DNA of 40,446 nucleotides from an uncultured Oscillibacter sp. (GCA_910585245.1 CAJUCO010000025.1:1-40446), one strand, 5' to 3'. Shown: positions 8,684 through 17,017, counted from the stretch's first letter. The notes: generated by a model not told the origin, from the letters alone. Made by a program: numbers and translations.

Positions 8684-9793
8684 TCACGGTTCCTCCCCGG
8701 CCTCCTCTTCTCCAGACTTGGCGGCCTCCCGGCCCCAAGCGGCCAGCACGTCCGCCTCCGTCAGGCACATCAAATCCTCCCGGGTGACGGTTTCCCGCCC
8801 TGCCAGACGGCCTGCCTGAGAGACCAAAATCCGCTCGAACACATTTCGCACACCCCGGGCATTGCCAAAGGACCGCACATCCCGGTTCTCCTCTTGAAGG
8901 AAGTCCCGGACCAGCCCCGCGGCCCCCTCCTCCAATTGGTAGCAGCCCTTTTCACAGCGCATCTTGAAAATCTCCAACAGCTCCTCCGGCGTATAGTCCT
9001 CGAAGTGGAGAAAGCGGTTAAACCGGGACTCCAAACCGGGGTTGGAGTGGATAAAGCGGCTCATCAGATCGTCGTATCCGGCGGCGATGACCACCAGGTC
9101 GTCCCGGTGGTCCTCCATGGCCTTGAGGATGGTGTCTATGGCCTCTTGGCCAAAGTCATTGTCCGAGGAACCGTTCAGGGCGTAAGCCTCGTCGATGAAC
9201 AACACGCCTCCCAGGGCCTTTTCCACGGCCTTGCCGGTTTTCAGCGCCGTCTGGCCCACATAGCCCGCCACCAGTCCGCTCCGGTCCACCTCCACCAGCT
9301 GGCCCTTTGAGAGGATGCCCAAGCTGCGAAAAATCCGGGCCATCAGCCGGGCGATGGTGGTTTTGCCGGTGCCGGGGCTGCCGGAGAAGACCATGTGGAG
9401 GGAGAGGTCCGTCACCGGCAGGCCGTTTTTCTCCCGGAGCTGGTGGACCTTCACCAGGTCGATGAGGTTCCGGACCTCCTTTTTCACGGCGGCCAGCCCG
9501 ATATAGCCCTCCAGCTCCTTTTGGAGGTCCTCCAGCTTCTCCGGCGGGGGCGCCTCCTCCTGGGGCCGGGCGTTTCCCCCGGCGGTTTGTGGGGCCTCCG
9601 GGGCGTTGGGCTTTTCCTGGGAGGGGGTCTTGGAGGCGGCGTCCCGGGGAGGTGCCTCCGGCGTTTTAGCCTCCGGGGTCAGGGGGGAGCCCCAGAAATC
9701 CGTCCCCATCCGGCGGAGGTTATGCTCCGTCAGAGTTTGGATGACCTCCAGCTGCTGGAGGATGATTTCGTCCTTTTTATCCTTTTTGTCCAT
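8684..9793 (-). CDS. AAA+ ATPase of the CbxX/CfqX (SpoVK-like) family
   Basis: The 369-residue protein has a charged N-terminal helix, a proline/alanine-rich linker (about 35-85), then an AAA core starting KELEGYIGLAAVKKEV. Walker A GSPGTGKT is at 138-145, Walker B VLFIDEAY at 197-204, and an arginine-finger-like ESRFNR near 255-260. The family includes Rubisco activase CbbX and SpoVK; such hexamers remodel protein partners. The start at 9793 lies 5 nt after the eetB stop, and the ribosome binding site is weak, suggesting translational coupling. As the last gene of the apbE-eetA-eetB operon it may act on a partner linked to that module, which is inference. SpoVK identity is possible, but no sporulation signal is visible. 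Confidence 0.85.
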   Translation of the reverse strand: MDKKDKKDEIILQQLEVIQTLTEHNLRRMGTDFWGSPLTPEAKTPEAPPRDAASKTPSQEKPNAPEAPQTAGGNARPQEEAPPPEKLEDLQKELEGYIGLAAVKKEVRNLIDLVKVHQLREKNGLPVTDLSLHMVFSGSPGTGKTTIARLMARIFRSLGILSKGQLVEVDRSGLVAGYVGQTALKTGKAVEKALGGVLFIDEAYALNGSSDNDFGQEAIDTILKAMEDHRDDLVVIAAGYDDLMSRFIHSNPGLESRFNRFLHFEDYTPEELLEIFKMRCEKGCYQLEEGAAGLVRDFLQEENRDVRSFGNARGVRNVFERILVSQAGRLAGRETVTREDLMCLTEADVLAAWGREAAKSGEEEAGEEP

Positions 9794-9798
9794 GTCCG

Positions 9799-10314
9799 TC
9801 AGCCTTTCATCAAGTCGGTGTGCCGGAGTCCCCGGAAGAGACAGGCGGAGACCAGTCCCGTCAGCCCGCCGGTGAGCAGGGATACCGCCAGCAAAACTGG
9901 CAAATAATACAGGGGAGCGGCACTGCCCAGGGTCACCAGGGCGGCGGCGATCTGCCCGCAATTGTGGGCGGCCGCCCCGCCTACGGACACGCCGTAGACC
10001 GAGACGCCCCGCCGCCGGGAGAGGAGGACCATGGTCCCCAGGGCAGAGAGGCCCCCCAGCAAAGAAAATATCCAGGCGTTCATGTTTCCCGCGAAAAGAG
10101 CCCCCAGAAAGCACCTGGCCAACAAAATCAAAAGCGTCTCCCCCGGCCCCAGGGCGTAGAGGGCGAAGAGGGTCACGATATTCCCAAGCCCCAGCTTCAC
10201 GCCGGGAATGGGAATGGCCAGGGAGAGGGGAAACAGGCTCTCCAGGTAACTCAGGGCCAGGGCCATGGCGGTGAGCAGGGAACAGAGGGTCAGCTGTTTC
10301 GTGGTCAGTTTCAT
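9799..10314 (-). CDS. eetB: Gx transporter / heptaprenyl-diphosphate-synthase-component-I-like membrane protein (EetB-like)
   Basis: The 171-residue, very hydrophobic protein has five to six predicted membrane helices, with the conserved opening TTKQLTLCSLLTAMALALSYLE and the glycine-rich IPGVKLGLGNIV. These are hallmarks of the Hpre_diP_synt_I / Gx transporter family, which includes Listeria EetB and resembles ECF S-components. The gene lies 10 nt downstream of an EetA-like gene and in one operon with apbE, matching the order known from extracellular electron transfer loci. Its molecular role is not settled; involvement in flavin supply or in assembly of the flavoprotein system has been proposed. 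The old name heptaprenyl diphosphate synthase component I is probably misleading here. Confidence 0.8.
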   Translation of the reverse strand: MKLTTKQLTLCSLLTAMALALSYLESLFPLSLAIPIPGVKLGLGNIVTLFALYALGPGETLLILLARCFLGALFAGNMNAWIFSLLGGLSALGTMVLLSRRRGVSVYGVSVGGAAAHNCGQIAAALVTLGSAAPLYYLPVLLAVSLLTGGLTGLVSACLFRGLRHTDLMKG

Positions 10315-10324
10315 CCCGCGCCTC

Positions 10325-10723
10325 CTAACCCAACACGGCGTCTACGCCCTCCGGGTCCGGTTCGCCGCCCTCCAGGCGGAGGATAAACCGCCCCGGCAGG
10401 CACACGACGCTCTGCCCGCCTCTGGATACGGCCCCGGTGTGGACGCAGTCCTGGGTGGGGCAGTCGGAGGAACAAACCCGGGCGCTTCCGGCGGCGTACT
10501 CCACCGTCAGGGTGTACGCCCCGGCCCGGTAAATCTTCTCTCCCGCGGCGTCCTCCAAAAAGACCCGGTCGATTTCTTCCCCGTCCACAGACACCACCGC
10601 CGTCAGCCCCCGGGAGGTTCCGCCCCGCCACTGAAACACGGCAAGGCCGACGGCCAGCGCCGCCACGCAGAGGACCACCAGCCCATCCCAGGCCGTGGGC
10701 CGGAGTTTAGGAGACGGTCTCAT
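10325..10723 (-). CDS. eetA: NusG domain II-containing membrane-anchored protein (EetA-like)
   Basis: This 132-residue protein has one N-terminal membrane helix (residues 14-31) and an extracytoplasmic NusG-II-type beta domain. It carries the conserved cysteines C84, C88, C93 and C108 in SSDCPTQDCVHTG and SVVCLPGR, the usual pattern of this family. It resembles Listeria/Enterococcus EetA by architecture and neighbourhood. The start overlaps the end of apbE by 17 nt, so the two genes are probably translationally coupled. The function is unknown; the cysteines may bind a cofactor or form disulfides outside the membrane. The family call is firm and the EetA label rests on context. Confidence 0.82.
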   Translation of the reverse strand: MRPSPKLRPTAWDGLVVLCVAALAVGLAVFQWRGGTSRGLTAVVSVDGEEIDRVFLEDAAGEKIYRAGAYTLTVEYAAGSARVCSSDCPTQDCVHTGAVSRGGQSVVCLPGRFILRLEGGEPDPEGVDAVLG

Positions 10724-11765
10724 ACTGATACCCGCTGGCCTCCTCCAGGGTGAAACGGTCCGCCAGCCCCTGGGTGACCACCACCCGGCCGTCCTCCGTG
10801 ATCAGCACCAGCTGGAAGGGGAGGCCCCTCCAGTTCCGCCGGAAGTCCAGGGCCCTTTCCTCCCCCATCACGAAGAGGGCGGTGGAGAGGGCGTCGCACA
10901 TCATACCGGAAAGGCCGGCGTCTTCTCCGCAGTCCGCCACAACGGTGACGGAGCTAAGGCCGCTGTCCGCCGGGTATCCGGTGGCGGGGTCCAGGATGTG
11001 GTGGTAGGTCTTCCCGTCCTGCTCAAAGTACCGCTGATAACCCCCGGAGGTGACGGCAAAGGAATCCGTCAGCTCCAGCACACCGGCAAAGGCGTTTTGT
11101 TCCTCCACCCGGGCCGGGTCCTGGACGCCCACCCTCCAGGGTGTCCCGTCGGGCCGGTCTCCGTAGGCCAACACATTCCCCCCCAGTTGGGCCAATCCCC
11201 GGGGGACCTCATACTCTTGAAAGATCTCCACAATCTTGTCGGCGGCGTAGCCCTTGGCGATGGCTCCCAGGTCGATGGCCTGCCCCGGTCCCAGAGCCAC
11301 GCCCTCCGGCGTCTCCTGGAGGGCAAAGCCGTTCACCAGCTTTAAAAGATCGCTGATTTCCTCTTGGGAGGGGACCCGGAACCGGTCCTCCGCAAAGCCC
11401 CAGGCGGAGGCCAGCGGAGCAATGGCGATGTTAAAAGCGCCGTCTGTTGTAGCATGATAGTAGCCGGCGGCGTCCAGGAGGACGCCGAGGTCCTCCCCCA
11501 CCTCCACGGCCTCTCCCCCGGCGGCGTTGAGCCGGGAGACCTCGCTGTCCGGGTCCGTCCGGGAGAGTTTGGCCTCCAGGTCCCGGATGGCGTCCTCACA
11601 GGCGTAGGCGGCGGCGGGGGAACGCTCTCCGTAAGTGGTGATGAGCATGGCGGTATCCATGGCGATGACCTGGATGCTCTCCTGAGCCGTATCCGGGTCC
11701 ACCGGGCCGCCACAGCCGGTGAGGACCAGGACCGTCAATAAAACATACGCGGCGAGACGTTTCAT
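10707..11765 (-). CDS. apbE: FAD:protein FMN transferase (ApbE family), lipoprotein
   Basis: ApbE transfers FMN from FAD to a threonine in DGAT/SGAT-like motifs of extracytoplasmic flavoproteins, with Mg2+. The 352-residue protein has a lipobox LVLTGC (C18), the conserved stretch DLGAIAKGYAADK at 165-177, LGGNVLAYG near 194, and the metal/FAD motif HHILDPATGYPA at 255-266 plus D291 in MMCDALST. It is therefore an active-looking, surface-anchored enzyme equivalent to Listeria FmnB. The ATG at 11765 has AGAGG upstream and a good promoter. It is the first gene of the apbE-eetA-eetB-AAA operon. No FMN-binding acceptor protein was found in the window, so its substrate must be encoded elsewhere. 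Confidence 0.92.
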   Translation of the reverse strand: MKRLAAYVLLTVLVLTGCGGPVDPDTAQESIQVIAMDTAMLITTYGERSPAAAYACEDAIRDLEAKLSRTDPDSEVSRLNAAGGEAVEVGEDLGVLLDAAGYYHATTDGAFNIAIAPLASAWGFAEDRFRVPSQEEISDLLKLVNGFALQETPEGVALGPGQAIDLGAIAKGYAADKIVEIFQEYEVPRGLAQLGGNVLAYGDRPDGTPWRVGVQDPARVEEQNAFAGVLELTDSFAVTSGGYQRYFEQDGKTYHHILDPATGYPADSGLSSVTVVADCGEDAGLSGMMCDALSTALFVMGEERALDFRRNWRGLPFQLVLITEDGRVVVTQGLADRFTLEEASGYQYETVS

Positions 11766-11801
11766 AGCAAACCTCTTTGTTCTTATGATTTTGATTCCTA
11801 T

Positions 11802-11830
11802 AGTATAGCACGGGCGAAGCCGCTTCTCAA
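11802..11830 (-). promoter_or_regulatory. Promoter of the apbE operon
   Basis: On the minus strand TTGAGA (11825-11830) and TATACT (11802-11807) are separated by 17 nt. It is back to back with the promoter of the membrane-protein gene starting at 11985. Confidence 0.75.
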
Positions 11831-11880
11831 CGAAAAACCGAAGGTTCGGCGAAAAAATAAAAAACCTGACGGGAAGGGCC

Positions 11881-11909
11881 TTGCAAAAGCGGATAAAGTC
11901 TGCTATACT
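11881..11909 (+). promoter_or_regulatory. Promoter of the 11985 membrane-protein gene
   Basis: TTGCAA (11881-11886) and TATACT (11904-11909) have a 17-nt spacer. It is followed by a leader of about 70 nt and a TTGGAGG ribosome binding site near 11970. Confidence 0.75.
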
Positions 11910-11984
11910 ATTTAAGCGTGTCGGCGGGGACTGATTCTATCCGCCGCTTACTGGAAAGAAAAAACACCTTGGAGGTCTTGATAA

Positions 11985-12725
11985 ATGGCAAAGAATCCGA
12001 ACGGAAAGCCCATGAAGCGAGATAATTCCCTGTACGGCGCAACCATGTTTTTCCTTGCGGCCTGTCTGGCGGAGGCATATCTGCTGGTGCTACGCAGGTA
12101 CTATATTCACGGCGATGTGGTGACGGAGGCTCTGCCCTGGCACAACCGGCTGACCGTTTTCGCGGGCCTGGGGGCGGCGGTGCTGGTTCTGGGTGTGGTT
12201 CTCAGCGTGCTTTGGAAGGCGGACCGGCGCAAGCGCCTTGTGGGCTGGTGTCTCACGGGTCTGGGTCTTTTCTTTGGCGGCGGCAGCCTGCTGATTCGTA
12301 TGTATCAGGAACCCGCCGTGCTGCTTCTCAGCGTGGTGGTGCCGGTGGTGATGGTCCTCACCGTCATCTGGGCCTTCTATGATCGGGAGTGCTCCGTGGC
12401 CATGACGGCCCTTAGCGGTACGTTAATCGTTCTATGGGTGTGCCGCCGTCTGTTCAACAGTCTGACCATGGGTGTGCCGGTGAAGGTGCTGTCTGTGGTG
12501 TACGTTTTGCTGCTGGTGGGACTGTGCTATCTGGCGAAGAACAAGAAACTGGGGAATCTACTGCCTGAGAAGGCGGACCTGACGCCCATCTATGCGGCCA
12601 CCGGCCTCTCTGCGGTGGCGGTGGCGCTGTCGTTGTTCAGCGCGGCGGTGGCATATTACGCCATGTGGGCCCTGGGAATTGTGGTCTTTACCCTGGCGGT
12701 GTATTACACGGTGAAGCAGCTGTAA
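11985..12725 (+). CDS. Unrecognised polytopic membrane protein
   Basis: This 246-residue protein has a short basic N-terminus (MAKNPNGKPMKRDN) and about seven predicted membrane helices with small loops. I do not recognise a family motif. The sequence is a clear coding frame: it has a promoter, GGAGG about 10 nt before the ATG, and a terminator right after the stop. An internal ATG at 12012 is a less likely start because it lacks a ribosome binding site. It is monocistronic and divergent from the apbE operon, which does not prove a shared role. It could be a conserved Oscillospiraceae membrane protein of unknown function. Confidence 0.8.
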   Translation: MAKNPNGKPMKRDNSLYGATMFFLAACLAEAYLLVLRRYYIHGDVVTEALPWHNRLTVFAGLGAAVLVLGVVLSVLWKADRRKRLVGWCLTGLGLFFGGGSLLIRMYQEPAVLLLSVVVPVVMVLTVIWAFYDRECSVAMTALSGTLIVLWVCRRLFNSLTMGVPVKVLSVVYVLLLVGLCYLAKNKKLGNLLPEKADLTPIYAATGLSAVAVALSLFSAAVAYYAMWALGIVVFTLAVYYTVKQL

Positions 12726-12739
12726 AATCCAATGGGCAA

Positions 12740-12775
12740 ACCGCCCGCCGTCCTTAGACGGCGGGCGGTTTTTTG
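12740..12775 (+). terminator. Intrinsic terminator after the 11985 gene
   Basis: ACCGCCCGCCGTC and its perfect complement flank the loop CTTA, followed by TTTTTT. It lies between two convergent genes. The T-run favours the plus strand, but the hairpin may also slow transcription from the minus side. Confidence 0.9.
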
Positions 12776-12788
12776 TGTCTCATGAGCC

Positions 12789-14564
12789 CTACCCAAATAC
12801 TCCTAACCGGATATCCATACCGATTTCAAAGGCCCGGTCCCAGGGGAAACGGTAATTTTCCAGGGCAATACCGCCCCAGCGGCGTTCCCCAGCTTCCCCG
12901 TTGTAGGGGGCGGAGGAGAGGAAGGAGCTCCGCTCCAGATTGCGGATGACCGGGGCGGTCTCCCTCTCCATGCCCTCCTCCAGACGGCGGAGCAGGTCCT
13001 CCCGGTCCAGCTCCGGGGACCAGAAGTTGTTGGCGTCCCCGCCCAGGTCGTTTCGGATATAATGCAAGAGGTCGTTTCGCACCACGCCCTTGTAACAAAA
13101 GTCCTTGAGGACGCTGTCCGCCAGGGTCCGGGCCCAGGCCCGGTCCATGGCGTCGGTGTTCTCCCCGTTTCTCAAAACGGCGTACCGGGCCACGCCGTGG
13201 CTCAGGGCGGTGCCGGTGACAATGGCCATGTCCAGCATACCGGAGTAGGCCAAAAGATAGCCCAGCTCCGCCTTTTTGGTCAGGGCCACATAAAACGCCG
13301 TCCCATAGGTTCCGTTGCCGGCGTCAATCAAAATGGTGGGCTGCTGCTGCTTACGGCGGTCCTCCAGGGTCTGGAGGGCCTGGCTGATATACGTCTGCTT
13401 CAGGGTCTCGTCCTCCGGCTGGGTCAGGACCAAGACGTGCAGGTGCGCCGCTTTGTCCTCCAGCAGGTCGAAGAACTGGAGGTGCTCGTCCACGATTTTC
13501 CACAGAGGCTGGAAGTCGTACTCACAGGCGGGCCGGTCCTCCGTGCCGCCGAAGTACTGAATGTTCACGCTGTGCCCCCCCCAGTCTGTCTCGTCCAGAT
13601 ACATCCGGGCCACAGCCTTAAAGGCCAGATCGTCCACCCCGGAGAGGAGCCAGTCGATTTGCCTCCCGTTTTCGTCCGTCCGCAGGCCCTGCCGGAAATA
13701 GGCAATCTCGTTTTTCTGGATACAGTCCTCCAGGGACGAGTCGTCGATACCGATGAGCAGGCGGAAGTTCTCATACCCAGGCTTGCGCAGCGTGTTCTGC
13801 ACCACATAGGAGAGTGTCATCTTCCGCCCCCGGGACCGCACGTGCCGGAGGGCAGTCTCATAGGTGCCTTCTTCCTTGGTCTGGGAGCGGAGGTTTTCCC
13901 CATTGGGGCCCCACCAATAGTTTTCTTCCAAGTCCTCCAGGTTCAGTGCCTCTCCCTCCAGCGTCTGCCGGGGCAGGGCCCCGAAGGCCCGGATCGCGTT
14001 GTAGTCTTCCAGCGTGCCCCCCTCGTAGCCCACGGTGGGGGCCAGCCGCATCACGCTGTCCAGCAGCCAAACCACATTGTTTTCATCGGCGGAGAGAGCC
14101 GTCAGAAGTTTCTCCATCATGGAGTACACCCTGGCAGTTCCGCCGTCGGGAAGCTCGATGTCGTACCCCGTCATGGACCGGGATGCCACCAGCCCTCCGG
14201 AGTGGAGCTGGTCCAGGGAGAGGATGTAACGGTCACACCCTGCCTCCTCCTGCTCCAGCACCCATTGGTACAGCGCCCAGGGGTCTCCGCACTGGGTCCC
14301 GTTTTCGTTTGGGGGCTGGTGGTCCAACGCCGTCCGGTACAAATCCCGGTCCGGCATATCCAGGGCATATCCCAGCGATTCCGCCAGATACACCACCCGC
14401 TCCACGTTGTCGGGCCGGTCGTCCAGGGGCACATAGGCAACCGTCTTCCCCGGCTCGGAGGAGGCGGGCTCCGGGTAAGGCAGGGGCTTTGTCCCTCCGG
14501 GGGCGCATCCGGCCAGCAGGATCAGGGCCAGCAGGGCTCCCCAAAGGCGTTTCGCTCGTTTCAT
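12789..14564 (-). CDS. DUF4127 family lipoprotein
   Basis: The 591-residue protein starts with a lipoprotein signal (lipobox LLAGC, C20), then the strongly conserved opening VAYVPLDDRPDNVERVVYLAESLG typical of DUF4127. Later conserved patches include LSLDQLHSGGLVASR, LLDSVMRLAPT and LIDAGNGTYG. The biochemical function of the family is not known; the many conserved Asp/Arg residues suggest a hydrolase-like fold, but that is speculation. The ATG at 14564 follows AGGAGG. It sits downstream of ebfC where recR is usual in Bacilli and Clostridia. It may be part of the dnaX-ebfC transcript, since I see no clear promoter in the short gap. Confidence 0.85.
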   Translation of the reverse strand: MKRAKRLWGALLALILLAGCAPGGTKPLPYPEPASSEPGKTVAYVPLDDRPDNVERVVYLAESLGYALDMPDRDLYRTALDHQPPNENGTQCGDPWALYQWVLEQEEAGCDRYILSLDQLHSGGLVASRSMTGYDIELPDGGTARVYSMMEKLLTALSADENNVVWLLDSVMRLAPTVGYEGGTLEDYNAIRAFGALPRQTLEGEALNLEDLEENYWWGPNGENLRSQTKEEGTYETALRHVRSRGRKMTLSYVVQNTLRKPGYENFRLLIGIDDSSLEDCIQKNEIAYFRQGLRTDENGRQIDWLLSGVDDLAFKAVARMYLDETDWGGHSVNIQYFGGTEDRPACEYDFQPLWKIVDEHLQFFDLLEDKAAHLHVLVLTQPEDETLKQTYISQALQTLEDRRKQQQPTILIDAGNGTYGTAFYVALTKKAELGYLLAYSGMLDMAIVTGTALSHGVARYAVLRNGENTDAMDRAWARTLADSVLKDFCYKGVVRNDLLHYIRNDLGGDANNFWSPELDREDLLRRLEEGMERETAPVIRNLERSSFLSSAPYNGEAGERRWGGIALENYRFPWDRAFEIGMDIRLGVFG

Positions 14565-14618
14565 AAGACCTCCTATTAAGTTAAGAAAAGGCGGGACCAT
14601 CCCGGCCCCGCCCTTTAA

Positions 14619-14987
14619 TCAAATGCCGAAACCGCTCAGATTCAGCCCGCCGGTGATGCTGTCCATGGCCTTGTCCATAGCGTCCCCCGCTTGGCGCAGG
14701 GCTTCGTTGACGGCGGAAACCACCAGGTCCTGAAGCATCTCCACGTCCTCCGGGTCCACGGCTTCCGGCTTGATGGTGAGGGACGTCAGCTCCTTTTTCC
14801 CGCTGGCCACGGCCTCCACCGCGCCGCCGCCGACGCTGGCGGTGAAAGAGCGGTTTTCCACCTCTGTCTGAGCTGCGTTCATCGCCTCCTGCATCTGGGC
14901 GATCTGCTGTTGAACTGCGGCCTGACGCTGGGCGCCGGTGGCCTTCATATTGCCGCTGCTGAATCCGCGGCGGGCGCTGTAACCCAT
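14619..14987 (-). CDS. ebfC: YbaB/EbfC nucleoid-associated protein
   Basis: The 122-residue protein has the EbfC layout: a glycine/basic N-terminus, a long helix (QQIAQMQEAMNAAQTEVENRS), and the central FTASVGGGAVEAVASGKKELTSLTIKPEAVDPEDVEMLQDLV block, ending with a glycine-rich tail. The family forms dimers that bind DNA. It lies 18 nt downstream of dnaX, the conserved gene order. The N-terminal extension MGYSARRGFSSGN is a little longer than usual, and an alternative ATG exists at MKATGAQ. GGAG upstream supports the longer start. Confidence 0.92.
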   Translation of the reverse strand: MGYSARRGFSSGNMKATGAQRQAAVQQQIAQMQEAMNAAQTEVENRSFTASVGGGAVEAVASGKKELTSLTIKPEAVDPEDVEMLQDLVVSAVNEALRQAGDAMDKAMDSITGGLNLSGFGI

Positions 14988-15005
14988 AGTAACGTTCTCC
15001 TTTGT

Positions 15006-16685
15006 TTATTTGATTTCAATGTTGTCAAACTGCCGGCTAAATTCCAGCAGGTTTTTCAGATTCTCCTCCGGGGAGGTCTGGGGCGGCGTTCCTGCCCGAA
15101 GGGTCAACCGCACCGGCCCTCCGGCCAAAGCCTCCGCCTCCTGGGTCAGGACCTCCCGGACCCGGTCGTTGTCAAGACGCCCCAGGGTCAGGTCATCGGG
15201 GGCGCAAACCGTCAGCAAATCCCCCTCCAAAAACCCGGAGCACATACTCAAAAACGGGCGGTACATAGGGGGCAGGCGGCCCTTGCAATTCTCTGCCAGC
15301 GTCCGCCACCAGCCGCCCTCCATGACCTTAGCGGGGGAAGCGGCTGGAACCGCCGGAGGCGCGGCGGGAACCGGGGCCGCCTTTGGGGCGGCTTTCTCCG
15401 GAATATCATAGACCCTTTGTCCCGGCTCGTCCGGGGCCGGGGGCTCCTCCGGCAGGGGCGGTTCTTCCCAGGGGGGAGGGTCCGGGGAGGCAGAAATCTC
15501 CTCCCTGGGAGGAGGCGGAGGCCGCTTGGCCAGCTCCGCCCGGGCGGACTGGTTGTCCTCCAGACGGCGGACCCGGGCCTCCAGAGCCGTCAGGTCCCCG
15601 GAGAGACTCTCGTCGCAAAGGCGCAAAAGGCACAGCTCCGCGTCCAGACGGCGGTTTGCGCTGGCATACAGCTCCGCCGTGGCCCTTTGCAAGGTGGACG
15701 CCAGGTGCAAAAAGCGGCTGGCAGGCACGCCCTTGCCCAGGCGATCCAAGGTGGCGGCGTCAAATCCCCCGGAGAGGAGGGCGGCCCCTCCCTCCGGGGC
15801 GGTCTTTTGCAGCAGCAAATCCCTGGTGAGGACGGACAGCTCCGAAAGCGCCGCCCCCATGTCCTTGCCGCCCTTGTACAGCCCATCCAAAAGCAACAGG
15901 GCGGCCTGGGCGTCCCGGTTTAAAATCCGCTCCATCAGCTGGGCCGTTTGAAGGTTTCCCGCCAACCCCAGCACATCCAGCACCGCTGAAGCGTCAATCG
16001 TCCCCCCGGCGGCGGCGCACTGGTCCAAAAGACTCAACCCATCCCGCAGGGCGCCGTCGGCCAGACGGCTCAAAATCTCCGCCCCATCGGGCCTAAGGTC
16101 GATGCTCTCCCGTTCCGCCACATAGGAAAGCCTCCGGGCCACGTCCTGGGGCTGGATGCGCCGGAAGGAGAACCGCTGGCAGCGGGAGAGTATGGTGGCC
16201 GGGACCTTGTGGAGCTCCGTGGTGGCCAGAATGAACATCAAGTGCTCCGGCGGCTCCTCCAGAATTTTCAACAGCGCGTTGAAGGCGGCGGTGGAGAGCA
16301 TATGGACCTCGTCCACGATATAGACCCGCTTTTTCACATTGGCGGGAGAATACACCGCCTCGTCCCGGAGGGCGCGGACCTGGTCCACGCCGTTGTTGGA
16401 GGCGGCGTCCAGCTCCAGCACATCCAAAAAATTACCGCTGTCGATGCCAAGGCAGGAGGGGCACTTCCCACAGGGGTCCCCCTCCGCCGGATTTTCACAG
16501 TTCACGGCCTTGGCCAAAATCTTGGCGCAGGTGGTCTTTCCGGTGCCCCGGGTTCCGGTGAAGAGGTAGGCGTGCGAGGTTCGCCCCTCCGCTACCTGAC
16601 GGCGGAGGGTATCGGTGATATGTTCTTGTCCGATGACGTCGGCAAACGTCTTGGGCCGCCATTTGCGGTAAAGCGCCTGATACAC
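15006..16685 (-). CDS. dnaX: DNA polymerase III subunits gamma/tau
   Basis: This clamp-loader ATPase assembles the replicase. The 559-residue frame shows Walker A GTRGTGKT at 44-51, zinc-site cysteines C63, C72, C75 and C78, Walker B VYIVDEVH at 121-128, and the SRC sensor at 167-169. A collar domain, a proline-rich linker (about 395-455) and a tau-like C-terminus follow. The GTG at 16685 (MYQALYRKW) is preferred because GAAGGGGG lies about 7 nt upstream; the GTG at 16691 is possible but too close to that site. SRP RNA lies immediately upstream and ebfC downstream. No A-AAA-AAG frameshift site for a gamma form was seen. Confidence 0.96.
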   Translation of the reverse strand: MYQALYRKWRPKTFADVIGQEHITDTLRRQVAEGRTSHAYLFTGTRGTGKTTCAKILAKAVNCENPAEGDPCGKCPSCLGIDSGNFLDVLELDAASNNGVDQVRALRDEAVYSPANVKKRVYIVDEVHMLSTAAFNALLKILEEPPEHLMFILATTELHKVPATILSRCQRFSFRRIQPQDVARRLSYVAERESIDLRPDGAEILSRLADGALRDGLSLLDQCAAAGGTIDASAVLDVLGLAGNLQTAQLMERILNRDAQAALLLLDGLYKGGKDMGAALSELSVLTRDLLLQKTAPEGGAALLSGGFDAATLDRLGKGVPASRFLHLASTLQRATAELYASANRRLDAELCLLRLCDESLSGDLTALEARVRRLEDNQSARAELAKRPPPPPREEISASPDPPPWEEPPLPEEPPAPDEPGQRVYDIPEKAAPKAAPVPAAPPAVPAASPAKVMEGGWWRTLAENCKGRLPPMYRPFLSMCSGFLEGDLLTVCAPDDLTLGRLDNDRVREVLTQEAEALAGGPVRLTLRAGTPPQTSPEENLKNLLEFSRQFDNIEIK

Positions 16686-16769
16686 GGCCACACCCCCTTC
16701 TCTGCAAACGGGGATTGGGAAATGGAGGCGAACACAAGAGCGCCTCCCTCCCCTCCTCATTAAAAAAGC

Positions 16770-16906
16770 GTCCCCCCCACGCAGCTACGGAGCCGGTTGC
16801 CTCGCGGCACATAAAGGATTCCGCTTAATGCTGCTCGGTTCCCCGCCTGACATGGTTCGCAGAGCTTCATTGCGCGAGACCGGCTCCGCAGCTGCCTGCG
16901 GAGGAC
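16770..16906 (-). ncRNA. ffs: Small bacterial signal recognition particle RNA (4.5S-like)
   Basis: On the minus strand the apical SRP hairpin is unmistakable: GAACCATGTCAGG, CGG-GGAA-CCG (GGAA tetraloop) and AGCAGCATTAAG. The ends pair over about 28 bp with only two mismatches (GTCC...GCCGGT with ACCGGC...GGAC), and the internal loop TTTATGTGCCGCGAGG has the usual form. There is no Alu domain, so this is the small SRP RNA. A promoter lies at 16917-16945, and a CGC-T6 run follows at 16764-16769. Its place upstream of dnaX matches the scr-dnaX arrangement of Firmicutes. Ends are accurate to a few nucleotides. Confidence 0.95.
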
Positions 16907-16916
16907 TGCTTTTGTT

Positions 16917-16945
16917 ATTCTACTATATTCTTTCCCAAATGGCAA
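16917..16945 (-). promoter_or_regulatory. Promoter of the SRP RNA gene
   Basis: On the minus strand TTGCCA (16940-16945) and TAGAAT (16917-16922) are 17 nt apart. The start predicted near 16909 agrees with the 5' end of the SRP RNA helix at 16906. Confidence 0.8.
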
Positions 16946-16964
16946 CAAAAAATTTTCCAAACCG

Positions 16965-17001
16965 CAAAAAAGGTTTCGCCGCTTGGAAAGCGGCGAAACC
17001 T
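16965..17001 (-). terminator. Intrinsic terminator of gapA
   Basis: AGGTTTCGCCGCTT and AAGCGGCGAAACCT form a perfect 14-bp stem with a 3-nt loop. On the minus strand it is followed by TTTTTTG, 16 nt after the gapA stop codon. Confidence 0.92.
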
Positions 17002-17017
17002 CTTGAAAAGACAGGTC

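Noticed and set aside
13062..14579. A 505-codon plus-strand frame opposite the DUF4127 gene, and similar long frames opposite gapA and NSS paralogue 2.
   Set aside because: These mirror codon bias of the true minus-strand genes; their translations are low-complexity and unlike any family.
15006..16685. Programmed frameshifting in dnaX to make gamma.
   Set aside because: No A-AAA-AAG slippery sequence was found on the coding strand; the only A5 run lies in the ATPase core without a following structure.
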